DNA of 41,304 bases from Cypionkella sp. (lineage in GTDB: Bacteria > Pseudomonadota > Alphaproteobacteria > Rhodobacterales > Rhodobacteraceae). Each line of letters opens with the position of its first letter. The first letter of the stretch is position 1. The notes beneath the pieces were generated by a model, which made no database searches, was not told the origin of the DNA, and saw nothing but the letters and a program-made list of their open reading frames with translations. The stretch is from positions 1 to 41,304 of the forward strand of contig JALOSF010000015.1 of assembly GCA_025458525.1 (NCBI GenBank), in the 5' to 3' direction. This document shows, piece after piece, positions 1 through 7,737 of this stretch. The position numbers were made by a program, and so were the translations under genes.

Positions 1-1
1 A

Positions 2-703
2 ACCCTGTTTGGCTATCTGAAGCGGGATCGCCGCTGGTGTCAGGGCAATCTCCAGCACCTCAGGCTGCTTTGCACCCCCGGGCTGCACCCGATGTCGCGT
101 TTTCATCTGCTGCAAGGCGCGCTTGGTTATCTGGCCTCGGTCTGGTGGATGGCGCTGCTGATCCTCTGGGCCATGCCTGTGGGCCCGATCGCCCTGCCGG
201 ACGCCTCTGCCACCGGGCCGTCCTTGCCAGCCGCTGCGGCCCTGCCGCCGGTCGGGCAGGGGGCGATTGCCGGGCTGGTCGCGTTGATGCTGATGGCCCC
301 GAAGATCATGGGTCTGGTCGGCCATCTGCGTCGAAACCGCCTGCCCTGGCGAGCGGTGCCGCGATTTGCCGGGCTTGTTCTGACCGAAGCGGTGGTGTCG
401 GCCCTGATCGCGCCGGCCTTGATGGTGCATCAGGTGCGCGCGGTCCTGCATATGCTCTGCGGTCGCGATGGCGGGTGGATGCCGCATGCGACGGGACGGT
501 TGGGCCTGCGCAGACTTTTGCGTTTTCACGCTGTCGAGACGGGGCTTGGCCTTGCCTTGCTTGCGCTTGTGCTGGGCGGGGTGGTCAGCCTGTGGCTTTT
601 GCCTGTCGTGCTTGGCCTGTGCCTGACTGTTCCGCTTGCGGCCCTTGTGCAGATGCCACGGTCGGCGTTTCGGCCCGGCCCCAACCGATGGAGGACTGCA
701 TGA
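2..703 (+). CDS. opgH: OpgH, glucans biosynthesis glucosyltransferase H, C-terminal part
   Basis: This is the 3' end of a gene entering from the left, read in frame 2 for 233 codons. OpgH is an inner-membrane GT2 glucosyltransferase that makes the backbone of osmoregulated periplasmic glucans from UDP-glucose. The visible part starts inside the catalytic domain at RRWCQGNLQH, which matches the (Q/R)xxRW motif of processive GT2 enzymes. It continues with at least four hydrophobic segments near visible residues 45-60, 85-105, 125-145 and 185-215. The ATG at 92 is internal and would cut off the RRW motif, so it is not the start. The stop overlaps the start of the next gene (ATGA at 700-703), which suggests cotranscription. 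The catalytic aspartates lie outside the window, so identity rests on the RRW motif and the membrane pattern. Confidence 0.82.
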   Translation, partial: TLFGYLKRDRRWCQGNLQHLRLLCTPGLHPMSRFHLLQGALGYLASVWWMALLILWAMPVGPIALPDASATGPSLPAAAALPPVGQGAIAGLVALMLMAPKIMGLVGHLRRNRLPWRAVPRFAGLVLTEAVVSALIAPALMVHQVRAVLHMLCGRDGGWMPHATGRLGLRRLLRFHAVETGLGLALLALVLGGVVSLWLLPVVLGLCLTVPLAALVQMPRSAFRPGPNRWRTA

Positions 704-1557
704 CGCGTTGGGTCTTGGGTTTGGCTCTGGCGGTGATGACAGCGCTTTGGACCACGATGGTGCTGGCCGACTGTGCTGATCGGGCTGGCCCGTGCAGATT
801 GGCCAACGGCACCTATCATCTTCTGTTGCCCAAGGCCGCAACCGGCCCGGTCCCCGCAGTGATGCTGTTGCACGGCTATGGCGGCGAAGGCGCGGGAATG
901 ATCGGCAACAGCGGGCTGGTCAACGTGATCCTTGGCCGCGGCTATGCCGTCATCGCGCCCGATGGGCAAAGGCGCCCGACGGGCAGGGGCCGGACCTGGG
1001 ATTTTCACCCCGACCGGCCCTCGACCCGCGACGAGGCCGCGTTTCTGTCGGCGGTCGCGGATCACGCGGCGGCCACCTACGGGGTGCACCGCCCCGGCAT
1101 ACTGCTCGCCGGTTTTTCGATTGGCGGATCGATGGCCACCTATGTCGCCTGTCAGACCCCGGCGGCGTTTGCGGCCTATGCCCCGATCGCGGGCAGTTTC
1201 TGGCGGCCGCACCCGGCGGCTTGTGTGGGTCCGGTGCGGCTTTTGCACACCCACGGCACGGCCGATCGCACCGTTCCGCTGACCGGGCGCGAGATCATGC
1301 CGGGCCTTGTGCAGGGCAATGTGATCGAGGCGATGGACCTGTTGCGCCAGACAAATCGCTGCGCATCGGACCCGGCAGCGCCTGCCCTGCGGGACGGTCC
1401 GTTCACCACCCAGGCCTGGGCCGGATGCACCCCCGGCTCTGACCTGCGGTTGGTTCTGCACGCGGGCGGCCACTCTATCCCGAAAGGCTGGGCGCAGATG
1501 GCCCTCGACTGGTTCGAAGCGGGCGGTGCGCTGACACCGGTGCAAGGGGTGCCCTGA
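700..1557 (+). CDS. Secreted alpha/beta-hydrolase of the PHB depolymerase/feruloyl esterase (LpqC-like) family
   Basis: A 285-residue exported esterase. Residues 1-23 form a signal peptide ending at LADC. An oxyanion-type HGYGGEGAG motif lies near residue 58 and the nucleophile elbow GFSIGGS near residue 140. The candidate acid is the Asp of HGTADRTVP, and the catalytic His sits in HAGGHSIPKGW near the C-terminus. The family hydrolyses short polyester or aryl-ester bonds. The real substrate cannot be told from sequence. The reading frame is open back to base 37, but that part covers opgH in another frame, so I place the start at the ATG overlapping the opgH stop. Cysteines around residues 24, 32, 175 and 225-245 could form disulfides, as expected for a periplasmic protein. 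Coupling to opgH is positional only. Confidence 0.8.
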   Translation: MTRWVLGLALAVMTALWTTMVLADCADRAGPCRLANGTYHLLLPKAATGPVPAVMLLHGYGGEGAGMIGNSGLVNVILGRGYAVIAPDGQRRPTGRGRTWDFHPDRPSTRDEAAFLSAVADHAAATYGVHRPGILLAGFSIGGSMATYVACQTPAAFAAYAPIAGSFWRPHPAACVGPVRLLHTHGTADRTVPLTGREIMPGLVQGNVIEAMDLLRQTNRCASDPAAPALRDGPFTTQAWAGCTPGSDLRLVLHAGGHSIPKGWAQMALDWFEAGGALTPVQGVP

Positions 1558-1927
1558 TGCCGCCCCAGACCAAGCCGGTAAGGGGCGCCCAAGGCGGGGG
1601 CGACGCGATCCCTGGCCCAAGATCGCCCGTTGGCAGCGCCACGCAGCCCTGTGTCGCACGCTGTCTGGCCCCGTGCCGCGCCGCCAGACCGGTGTCACAA
1701 GCCCCATCGGGCGGCGGCCAACGCAGTCGGGGCCGAACACAAGATCGTTATCAGCGTAACCTCGGCGCGGGCGTCGCGAAATGCCTGTCAAGCAGCGCAG
1801 GCCCGCATCGGATGCGACCGCATGACCGCGGTCGGACAAACACCGGACAGGCCAGCGCCCGCCCCGCCCGATCCGGGGATGACCCGGGGATCGCGCGGAC
1901 CTTGGATGCCGAGTGTCGGAGGATGTG
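1558..1927 (+). other. 370-base intergenic stretch with no convincing gene
   Basis: The stretch lies between the esterase stop and the CcdA-type gene. An open frame runs from 1557 to 1928, but its product is Pro/Ala/Arg-rich and low in complexity, with no ribosome binding site or recognisable domain, so I do not call it a gene. The promoter of the ccdA-thioredoxin pair probably lies here, but I see no clear -35/-10 pair. A GGAGG at 1918-1922 is the ribosome binding site for the next gene. Confidence 0.5.
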
Positions 1928-2641
1928 ATGGAACTGATCTTTGCCTACCTCGCCGGTCTGCTGACACTCATTAATCCCTGTGTGCTGCCCGTTCTGCCGA
2001 TTGTCCTGGCCAGCAGCCTGCACCGCGACCGTCGCGCCCCGGTCGCGCTTGCCGCCGGGATGAGCCTGTCTTTCGTCGCCCTGGGCCTTGGGGTCACGGC
2101 GCTTGGGCCTGCATTCGGGCTTGAGACCGACAGTGTTGCCCGTGCGGCAGCCCTGGCGATGGTGGGCTTTGGCTTCGTGATGCTGGTGCCGTCGCTTTCG
2201 GGGCGTTTTTCAACCGCGACCGCGGGCCTTGCCGCCCGTGCCGATGCCCGCATCGATACCGCCGCCGATGCGGGACTTGGGGGGCAGGTCTTGTCCGGGG
2301 CCCTGCTGGGCGCGGTCTGGAGCCCGTGCATCGGCCCCACACTTGGCGCGGCCATCGCCCTTGCCTCGACCGGCGAAAGCCTCGGGCGCGCGGGTGCCAT
2401 CATGACAGCCTTTGCGTTTGGGGTTTCGACGCTGATCCTTGCCCTTGCCTATGGGGCCAAGTCAGCCATCCGGCGGCGTCAGACCATGCTGCGCGCGCTC
2501 GCAGGTCGCGCAAAGCCGGTGATGGGTGCCACGTTCATCGCGGTCGGACTGGCGCTGTGGTTTGGCCTGCACCATGTCATCGACCGCTGGCTGATCCAGA
2601 CCCTGCCCGCGTGGCTGATCGATTTTTCCGTATCCATCTGA
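1928..2641 (+). CDS. CcdA-type membrane thiol-disulfide transporter (DsbD transmembrane family)
   Basis: A 237-residue polytopic membrane protein of the CcdA/DsbD-beta family, which passes electrons from cytoplasmic thioredoxin to periplasmic thiol proteins. Two family cysteines are visible: one in LINPCVLPVLP near residue 17, in the first helix, and one in AVWSPCIGPTLG near residue 134, in the fourth. About six hydrophobic segments are present. A GTG at 1913 is in frame, but GGAGG at 1918-1922 supports the ATG at 1928. The next gene encodes an exported thioredoxin 18 bases downstream, so the two probably form one relay. That resembles SoxV/SoxW pairs or a split DsbD. No sox or cytochrome c maturation genes are nearby, so the client is unknown. 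Confidence 0.85.
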   Translation: MELIFAYLAGLLTLINPCVLPVLPIVLASSLHRDRRAPVALAAGMSLSFVALGLGVTALGPAFGLETDSVARAAALAMVGFGFVMLVPSLSGRFSTATAGLAARADARIDTAADAGLGGQVLSGALLGAVWSPCIGPTLGAAIALASTGESLGRAGAIMTAFAFGVSTLILALAYGAKSAIRRRQTMLRALAGRAKPVMGATFIAVGLALWFGLHHVIDRWLIQTLPAWLIDFSVSI

Positions 2642-2659
2642 ATAAAAGGAGGTTTCCAG

Positions 2660-3067
2660 ATGCACCGTCGCACTGTTCTTGCCCTTGGCGCAAGCCTGGC
2701 TGTTTTTCCCTTCGCGTCGCGGGGCGCTGCCGCCACCCTGTACACGCCGGGTTCCGCCGAAGCCGCGATGGACGCCGGCAAGACGGTGCTTCTGGATTTC
2801 TGGGCCAGCTGGTGTTCGACCTGCGCCGCGCAGGAACGGGTGCTGGCGGCGCTCAAGTCGGAAAACCCCGCCTATGAACAGAACATCGTGTTTTTCATCG
2901 TGGATTGGGACGAACACGGCAAGGGAGAGTTGTCGCGAACACTGAAGATCCCGCGTCGTTCCACCCTTGTCGCCCTGAAGGGCCGGCAAGAATTGGGGCG
3001 CATCGTCGCAGGCACCTCCAAGGCAGATATCAAGGCGCTGTTGGACCTCGCGCTCGCCTCTGCCTGA
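2660..3067 (+). CDS. Exported thioredoxin-fold protein with a CSTC active site
   Basis: A 135-residue protein with a signal sequence (about residues 1-25) that begins HRRTVLALG, compatible with a twin-arginine signal, followed by a thioredoxin fold. The active site WASWCSTC is at about residues 46-53. The central cis-Pro is likely in KIPRRSTLVAL, and a final helix ends the fold. AAAGGAGG at 2645-2652 is a strong ribosome binding site. It lies directly behind the CcdA-type transporter, so it is most simply that transporter's periplasmic acceptor and reduces disulfides in an unknown client. DsbD C-terminal domains and SoxW are the closest functional parallels. It ends 30 bases before the stop of the convergent histidine kinase gene. 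Confidence 0.82.
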   Translation: MHRRTVLALGASLAVFPFASRGAAATLYTPGSAEAAMDAGKTVLLDFWASWCSTCAAQERVLAALKSENPAYEQNIVFFIVDWDEHGKGELSRTLKIPRRSTLVALKGRQELGRIVAGTSKADIKALLDLALASA

Positions 3068-3096
3068 CCCCTGGTCAAAGGGACGCGGCCAAGGGC

Positions 3097-5676
3097 TCAG
3101 GCGTTCGGAACCGTCGCAGCCTCAGGGCCCTGCGCAAGCTGGGGCCCGGCTTGCGCATCGGGCCATATCGCCGATGGGGTGGCCGGTCTGGCAGGGGGTG
3201 GGTCCGCCTTTTGCCCGGGGCCGCACAGCAGGGCCAGTGCCTGTGCAAGCCTGGCCTCGGTCAGCGGTTTGGCCAAAGTGGTCAGCCGCCCGCCAAAGCG
3301 CGCCGAAAGCGGGTCAACCGCCGGCAGATGCCCCGAGACGACGATGGCCCGCGCCTCGGGCCAGCGGGTCAGCGCAGCCTCGGCCAGGTGCCAGCCATCG
3401 ATGCGGCCATGCAGCGACAGGTCGGTGATCAACAGGCCAATCGGGGTTTCAAGCGCGCGCAGGGCGCTGTCCCGGTTGTCTGCCCTGTCGATCCGCCCTG
3501 CCGAGGGGGTCAGCAGCGACAGCGCCGCCCTTTGATCGGCCGGGTCGTCATCGACCAGCAGCACCCGGCCCAGCGGCGCAAGCACGGCAGAGTCCGGCAT
3601 CTGCAAGGGCAGGGTCAGCCGCACCGAGGTGCCCTGACCCGGGGCCGAACGGATGCCGATGTCGCCGCCCGACTGGCGGATGAAGCCATAGACCATGGCA
3701 AGCCCAAGCCCGGTGCCGGTGCCATCGGCGCGGGCGCTGAAGAACGGCTCCATCGCATGGGCCAGAACATCGGGCGTCATGCCGGTGCCGGTGTCGGACA
3801 CCTCGATCACCGCCTGCTCGCCCTCGCGCCGCACCGAAAGCGTGATGCGCCCCGCGCCCTCTATCGCCTGGCCCGCGTTCAGACACAGGTTCAGGATCGC
3901 GCTTTCCAGCTGCCCGGGATCGACCCGCACCGGCAAACGGTCCGCGGCGCAGTCGATCACCAGCTCTATGCCATCGCGCAGCGCGAACCCCACCAGATCG
4001 GCGATCCCGTCCACAAGCCCCGGCAGATCCACGGTTTCCGGTTCAAGATGCTGGCGCCGCGCAAAGGCCAGAAGCCGCCCGGTCAGCGATGCCCCAAGAT
4101 CGACCGCCGAGGCTATTGTCTGGCGCAGCATTCCCTGCCGTTCGGGCGGGGCGCTGTCCATCAGATGCAGGCTGCCCGAAATGGTGGACAAGATATTGCC
4201 AAAATCGTGCGCCACCTCGCCCGACACCTTGCCGAGCGCCTCGATTCGCTGGATCTGGCGCAGCCGATCCTCCATTTCCTGCCGCTCGGTCGTGTCCGCA
4301 ATCAGCACGACCGCCCCGCCGCCCGGCAGCGCGCTTTCGCGCCGTTCGGCCCGCTGGCCACCCGGCAGGGCCATCGTGACGCTGCCGCCGCGCGGCTCGC
4401 CGATCTCCCACCCGGCGGTCTGAATGACATCGTCGAGCCGCGGTCGCCCCGACAGCCGCGCCGGGTCAAGCCGCAGAACCGGCGCCAGCCTGTCGTTATG
4501 TGCAACGATCTGGCCCTGATCGGACAGGATCGCCACCCCGTCGCTGATCCCCGCCATCATGTTTTCATAAAGCGCCGTGCGCTGCGCCATCTGCCGGTGC
4601 GACCGATCCAGCCGCAGCGCATTGGCGCGAAAGATGCGAAAGGCGTGAAACAGCTTGCCGATTTCGTCCCCTTGCCCGGCCCCGCGCGGCAGACGGGTTT
4701 GCCGATCGCCCGAGGCAAGGCGCACCATCGCCTCGGAAATCGCGCGCAAGTTGGCGGTGACATAGCCCGAGACGTAAAGCGCCGCCGCAAGGGCCAGGGC
4801 GGCACTTGCCAGCACCACCACCAGAAGGGTGGATTTTGCCAGCGCAATCGCGGTTGCCGTGCTGGCGCGCTGCGTGGCGATCACGCGCTGCGCCTCGGCG
4901 GTGGCGGTCGCTGCGTGATCGGCCACGCGCGCCGCCCCCTGGCGGATGCGCACCAGCGCGGCCTCGGCCCCGATCTGACGGGCAAGTTCGATCCGGCGCA
5001 ATTCGAACAGCCCCTCCGGCCCTTCGGCCATCTGGCGCAGGCGGTCCCTTTCGCCCGCCTCGGCCGCGGGCAGGTTTGCGGCAAGGCTGGCCGACAGGCG
5101 GGTGTATTCGCGCTGAAATTCGCCGACGCCGATCAGGTTCTCGGCCCGCCCGGCCCCAAGCAGCGCCGCCGCGCTGCGTTGCAGGGTCAGCCAGATCTGC
5201 CGTTCTTGCAGCGGCGCATCGGACCTGCCGGCCAAGCCGCCAAGACGGCGCTCTGCCGCCGCCAGATCGGCATTCAGCCGCAGCGTGCTGTCGCGCAGCC
5301 CAGCCCGAAGCGAGGTATCCCGCACCAGATCGGCAATCGCACGGCGCGTGTCATCCAGCGTGCGGCGCAACGGCGCGTCCGGGGGGAGGTCTTGCGCAAT
5401 CGCATCGACCAGCCGCGTTGCCGCCTGCCCGTCCTGGGCGATGCGAAACGGGCTGTCGAGCGTCAGGAGATAGGGGGCCAGCGTTGCCAGATCGGCCGCC
5501 TGCCGTGACAGGGTCAGCACCCGTTCCACCCCGGCCAGCGTTTCCCCGTGCAACCGGTCCAGCCGGTCATTGCCGCGCGACAGCGCGCCCCAGGCGATGG
5601 CGCCAACTGTCAGGACCGCACAGGCCAGAAGCCCAAGCGCCAGCAGCAGCCGGCTGCGCACCGAAAGCACGGTCAT
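3097..5676 (-). CDS. Hybrid sensor histidine kinase with C-terminal receiver domain
   Basis: An 859-residue membrane sensor kinase. Order: TM1 (about 9-30); an Ala/Leu/Arg-rich helical periplasmic domain (about 31-270); TM2 (about 273-303); HAMP (about 300-355); a PAS-like domain (about 365-455); a dimerisation/phosphoacceptor helix with His near residue 489 in GEVAHDFGNIL; and an ATPase domain with LNLCLNAGQAIE, DTGTGM and GTGLGLAMVYG boxes. A complete receiver follows (about 705-815) with LLVDDD, the phospho-Asp in LLITDLSL near 751, and Lys in LAKPL. No HPt domain follows, unlike TorS or ArcB. The start overlaps the stop of the response regulator gene (ATGA at 5673-5676). The pair is divergent from an AfuA-like importer, so it probably senses that importer's substrate. 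Confidence 0.88.
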   Translation of the reverse strand: MTVLSVRSRLLLALGLLACAVLTVGAIAWGALSRGNDRLDRLHGETLAGVERVLTLSRQAADLATLAPYLLTLDSPFRIAQDGQAATRLVDAIAQDLPPDAPLRRTLDDTRRAIADLVRDTSLRAGLRDSTLRLNADLAAAERRLGGLAGRSDAPLQERQIWLTLQRSAAALLGAGRAENLIGVGEFQREYTRLSASLAANLPAAEAGERDRLRQMAEGPEGLFELRRIELARQIGAEAALVRIRQGAARVADHAATATAEAQRVIATQRASTATAIALAKSTLLVVVLASAALALAAALYVSGYVTANLRAISEAMVRLASGDRQTRLPRGAGQGDEIGKLFHAFRIFRANALRLDRSHRQMAQRTALYENMMAGISDGVAILSDQGQIVAHNDRLAPVLRLDPARLSGRPRLDDVIQTAGWEIGEPRGGSVTMALPGGQRAERRESALPGGGAVVLIADTTERQEMEDRLRQIQRIEALGKVSGEVAHDFGNILSTISGSLHLMDSAPPERQGMLRQTIASAVDLGASLTGRLLAFARRQHLEPETVDLPGLVDGIADLVGFALRDGIELVIDCAADRLPVRVDPGQLESAILNLCLNAGQAIEGAGRITLSVRREGEQAVIEVSDTGTGMTPDVLAHAMEPFFSARADGTGTGLGLAMVYGFIRQSGGDIGIRSAPGQGTSVRLTLPLQMPDSAVLAPLGRVLLVDDDPADQRAALSLLTPSAGRIDRADNRDSALRALETPIGLLITDLSLHGRIDGWHLAEAALTRWPEARAIVVSGHLPAVDPLSARFGGRLTTLAKPLTEARLAQALALLCGPGQKADPPPARPATPSAIWPDAQAGPQLAQGPEAATVPNA

Positions 5677-6428
5677 GACGCGGCACCCGTCACAAAGATA
5701 TACCCCAGCCCGCGCCGGGTTTGCAGGTGAACGGGTTTGGAGGGCACAGGTTCGATCTTGCGGCGCAGGCGCAGGATCAGCACATCGATGGTGCGGTCCA
5801 TGTAGTGCGACAGGTCATTGCCAAGCTCGGTCAACAGCTCGGTGCGCGGAATGATCCGCCCGGGGTGGCGCAGGAAATAGTCCAGCAGCCGGTATTCGGC
5901 ATTGGTCAGCGGGATTTCGGCGCCTTCGGCATCCAGCAGCTCGCGCCGGGTCAGATCAAGACGCAACTGGCCAAAGGGCCGGATCGTGCTTGAACTGCGG
6001 TCAGGGCTGGGCGGCGCCGGATGACCGGCCCGGCGCAGCACCGCGCGCAGCCGCGCAATCAACTCGCGCGGGTTGAACGGTTTCATCATGTAGTCATCGG
6101 CCCCGGTTTCCAGCCCGATGATCTTGTCCATCTCGTCGCCGCGCCCGGTCAGCATCACGATGGGAATTCCCATCGTCTCGCGGATGCGGATCGCAAGGGT
6201 CAGACCGTTTTCCCCGCGCAGGCGCAGGTCGATCAGCGCCAGATCCACCCCTGGCCGCGGGCCTAGCGCCAGGAACGAGGCGCCATCAGCCAGCGGGATC
6301 GGGCGAAACCCGTTCTCGGCCAGAAGATCGGCCACCGTCCTGCGCAGATCGGCGTCATCGTCGATAATGGCCACCACCGGGCCATCGCCCGAAGGCGAAG
6401 CCACGGCCGGCATGGACGCCTGTTCCAT
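5673..6428 (-). CDS. OmpR/PhoB-family response regulator
   Basis: A 251-residue response regulator. The receiver domain (about 17-135) has the acidic pair in IIDDDADLRR, the phospho-Asp D67 in LALIDLRL, Thr in VMLTGRGDE and K116 in YMMKPFNP. A winged-helix DNA-binding domain follows (about 150-247), with LTNAEYRLLDYFLRHPG and the recognition segment DRTIDVLILRLRRKIE. It ends GLGYIFV, typical of the OmpR family. GGGAGGACA about seven bases ahead of the ATG is a good ribosome binding site. It is cotranscribed with the downstream kinase. It probably acts on the divergent promoter region 6429-6649 that precedes the ABC importer, which would make the importer substrate-induced. Confidence 0.9.
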   Translation of the reverse strand: MEQASMPAVASPSGDGPVVAIIDDDADLRRTVADLLAENGFRPIPLADGASFLALGPRPGVDLALIDLRLRGENGLTLAIRIRETMGIPIVMLTGRGDEMDKIIGLETGADDYMMKPFNPRELIARLRAVLRRAGHPAPPSPDRSSSTIRPFGQLRLDLTRRELLDAEGAEIPLTNAEYRLLDYFLRHPGRIIPRTELLTELGNDLSHYMDRTIDVLILRLRRKIEPVPSKPVHLQTRRGLGYIFVTGAAS

Positions 6429-6649
6429 TGCCTGTCCTCCCTGCCGCCCATGATGGCCGAACGCGGGGGCGCTGCAATCCCCATCGCAGCGCCTTCCCCG
6501 GCCAAAGGGGGGCGTTTTGTAACAGTGTTCATCAAATTCCGGGGTTTCGGACAGGGTGTTAACGCAGCCGTCGCCCCGCAGGCCCTACCGCTGTGCCACA
6601 GTGCCCCGATACGCCCCGAGGAGAGGGGGCGTCTCTGGGAGGAGAAAAG
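6429..6649. promoter_or_regulatory. Divergent control region between the two-component system and the ABC importer
   Basis: These 221 bases separate the regulator gene (-) from the substrate-binding protein gene (+), so they should hold both promoters and any operator. The only locally AT-rich part is about 6514-6563. It contains two related words, TGTAACAG near 6518 and TGTTAACG near 6556, which could be half-sites for an OmpR-type regulator. This is a weak visual match. No clear -35/-10 pair is visible. A GGGAGGAG ribosome binding site stands just before the ATG at 6650. Confidence 0.4.
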
Positions 6650-7678
6650 ATGAAGAAATTCGGGATCAGTGCGCTGGCACTGGCGGCTGTCATGGCTGCG
6701 GGCGGCGCATCGGCGCAATCGCTGAATGTGGTGTGTTCCAACGAACAGGCCTGGTGCGATCTGATGGCGCAGAATTTCAAGATCGACACGGGCATCGATG
6801 TCGCCATGGTGCGCAAATCGACCGGCGAGGTCTTGGCCCAGATTCGCGCCGAAGCAGGCAACCCCAAGATCGATGTCTGGTGGGGCGGCACGGGCGACCC
6901 GCATCTGATCGCCGCGAACGAAGATCTGACGGTTGCCAGCGGCGTCGATGTCTCGGGGCAGCTTGGCTGGTCGCAGAACATGACCGAGATGTCCGGCGGC
7001 AAGGCGGTCGGGGTCCATGTCGGGCTGCTGGGAATGCTCTACAACACCGAGGTTCTGGCCGAAAAGGGCTTGCCCGCCCCGGCCTGCTGGCGCGATCTGG
7101 CCAAGCCCGAATACAAGGGCGAGGTCACGGTGTCGAACCCGCAATCCTCGGGGACGGCCTATACCCAGCTTGCAACGCTGGTGCAGCTGTTTGGCGAGGA
7201 CGAGGCCTTCAAGCTGCTGGCCGATATCGCGGTGAATGTGAACCAGAACACCAAATCCGGCTCGGCCCCCGGCAAGATGGCCGCGCGGGGCGAAACGACC
7301 ATTGCGGTCGGCTTCATGCATGACATGGTGAACCTGAAAAAACAGGGCTTCCCGGTGGAAATCGTCTCGCCCTGCGAAGGCACGGGTTATGAAGTGGGCG
7401 CCGTCAGCGTGATCAACGGCACGCCGAACCTTGAGGCAGCCAAGCGCTGGGTTGAATATGTGCTCAGCGCCGAGGCACAGTCGCGCGGGCTGGAGGTGGG
7501 CGTGTTCAACATCCCCTCCAACCCCGCCGCCGCCACCGACCCCGAGGCGCCCGATATGGCCGCGGTCAAGCTGATCGATTACGATTTCGCCACCTATGGC
7601 GCCTCTGACACGCGCGAACGCTTGCTGGCGCGCTGGGAAGCCGAAGTGAAGTCAAAGGGCGGCACCTTCGAGGAGTGA
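6650..7678 (+). CDS. Periplasmic substrate-binding protein, AfuA/FbpA-like; probably organophosphate rather than iron
   Basis: A 342-residue binding protein with a signal peptide cut near SAQ-SLNVV (about residue 23). It has the fold of the family usually labelled Fe(III)-binding: NPKIDVWWGG near 71-80, NPQSSGTAYTQLA near 163-175, GFMHDMVN near 221-228 and GTGYEVGAV near 244-252. True ferric-binding FbpA proteins carry an adjacent Tyr-Tyr iron ligand pair, and none is visible here. As I recall, the hexose-phosphate binder AfuA uses His205, Asp206 and Glu229. Here H224, D225 and E248 show the same spacing (+1, +24). This, and the linked sensor kinase, point to a sugar phosphate or other phosphorylated carbon source. 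I moved the start from 6593 to 6650, where a ribosome binding site and signal peptide begin. Four cysteines (29, 36, 146, 242) may form disulfides. Confidence 0.8.
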   Translation: MKKFGISALALAAVMAAGGASAQSLNVVCSNEQAWCDLMAQNFKIDTGIDVAMVRKSTGEVLAQIRAEAGNPKIDVWWGGTGDPHLIAANEDLTVASGVDVSGQLGWSQNMTEMSGGKAVGVHVGLLGMLYNTEVLAEKGLPAPACWRDLAKPEYKGEVTVSNPQSSGTAYTQLATLVQLFGEDEAFKLLADIAVNVNQNTKSGSAPGKMAARGETTIAVGFMHDMVNLKKQGFPVEIVSPCEGTGYEVGAVSVINGTPNLEAAKRWVEYVLSAEAQSRGLEVGVFNIPSNPAAATDPEAPDMAAVKLIDYDFATYGASDTRERLLARWEAEVKSKGGTFEE

Positions 7679-7688
7679 TCCTCTGACC

Positions 7689-7714
7689 GGCCCGCGCCGT
7701 CTCTGACGCGGGCC
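7689..7714 (+). other. Intercistronic hairpin after the binding-protein gene
   Basis: A perfect 8-base-pair stem (GGCCCGCG with CGCGGGCC) around a 10-base loop lies in the 59-base gap between the binding-protein stop and the permease start. No T run follows, so it is not a normal terminator. Hairpins at this position in ABC importer operons commonly protect the upstream message and set binding protein above permease, as in malE-malF. That role is inferred here. Confidence 0.6.
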
Positions 7715-7737
7715 GCCTCATGTTCGGGAATGACAGC

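Noticed and set aside
37-699. N-terminal extension of the esterase to base 37
   Set aside because: The extension overlaps opgH in another frame and has no protein-like character; the signal peptide begins at 700.
1557-1928. 123-codon open frame between the esterase and the CcdA-type gene
   Set aside because: Composition is unlike the neighbouring proteins, there is no ribosome binding site or domain, and frames of this length are frequent by chance at this GC content.
2905-5508. 867-codon open frame opposite the histidine kinase gene
   Set aside because: It is the antisense shadow of a high-GC gene: Arg/Gln/Pro-rich, no domain, no ribosome binding site, while the other strand encodes a complete kinase.
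6650-7678. Naming the binding protein a ferric-iron binding protein
   Set aside because: The iron-ligand Tyr pair is not seen and the conserved His-Asp/Glu spacing and sensor linkage point elsewhere.
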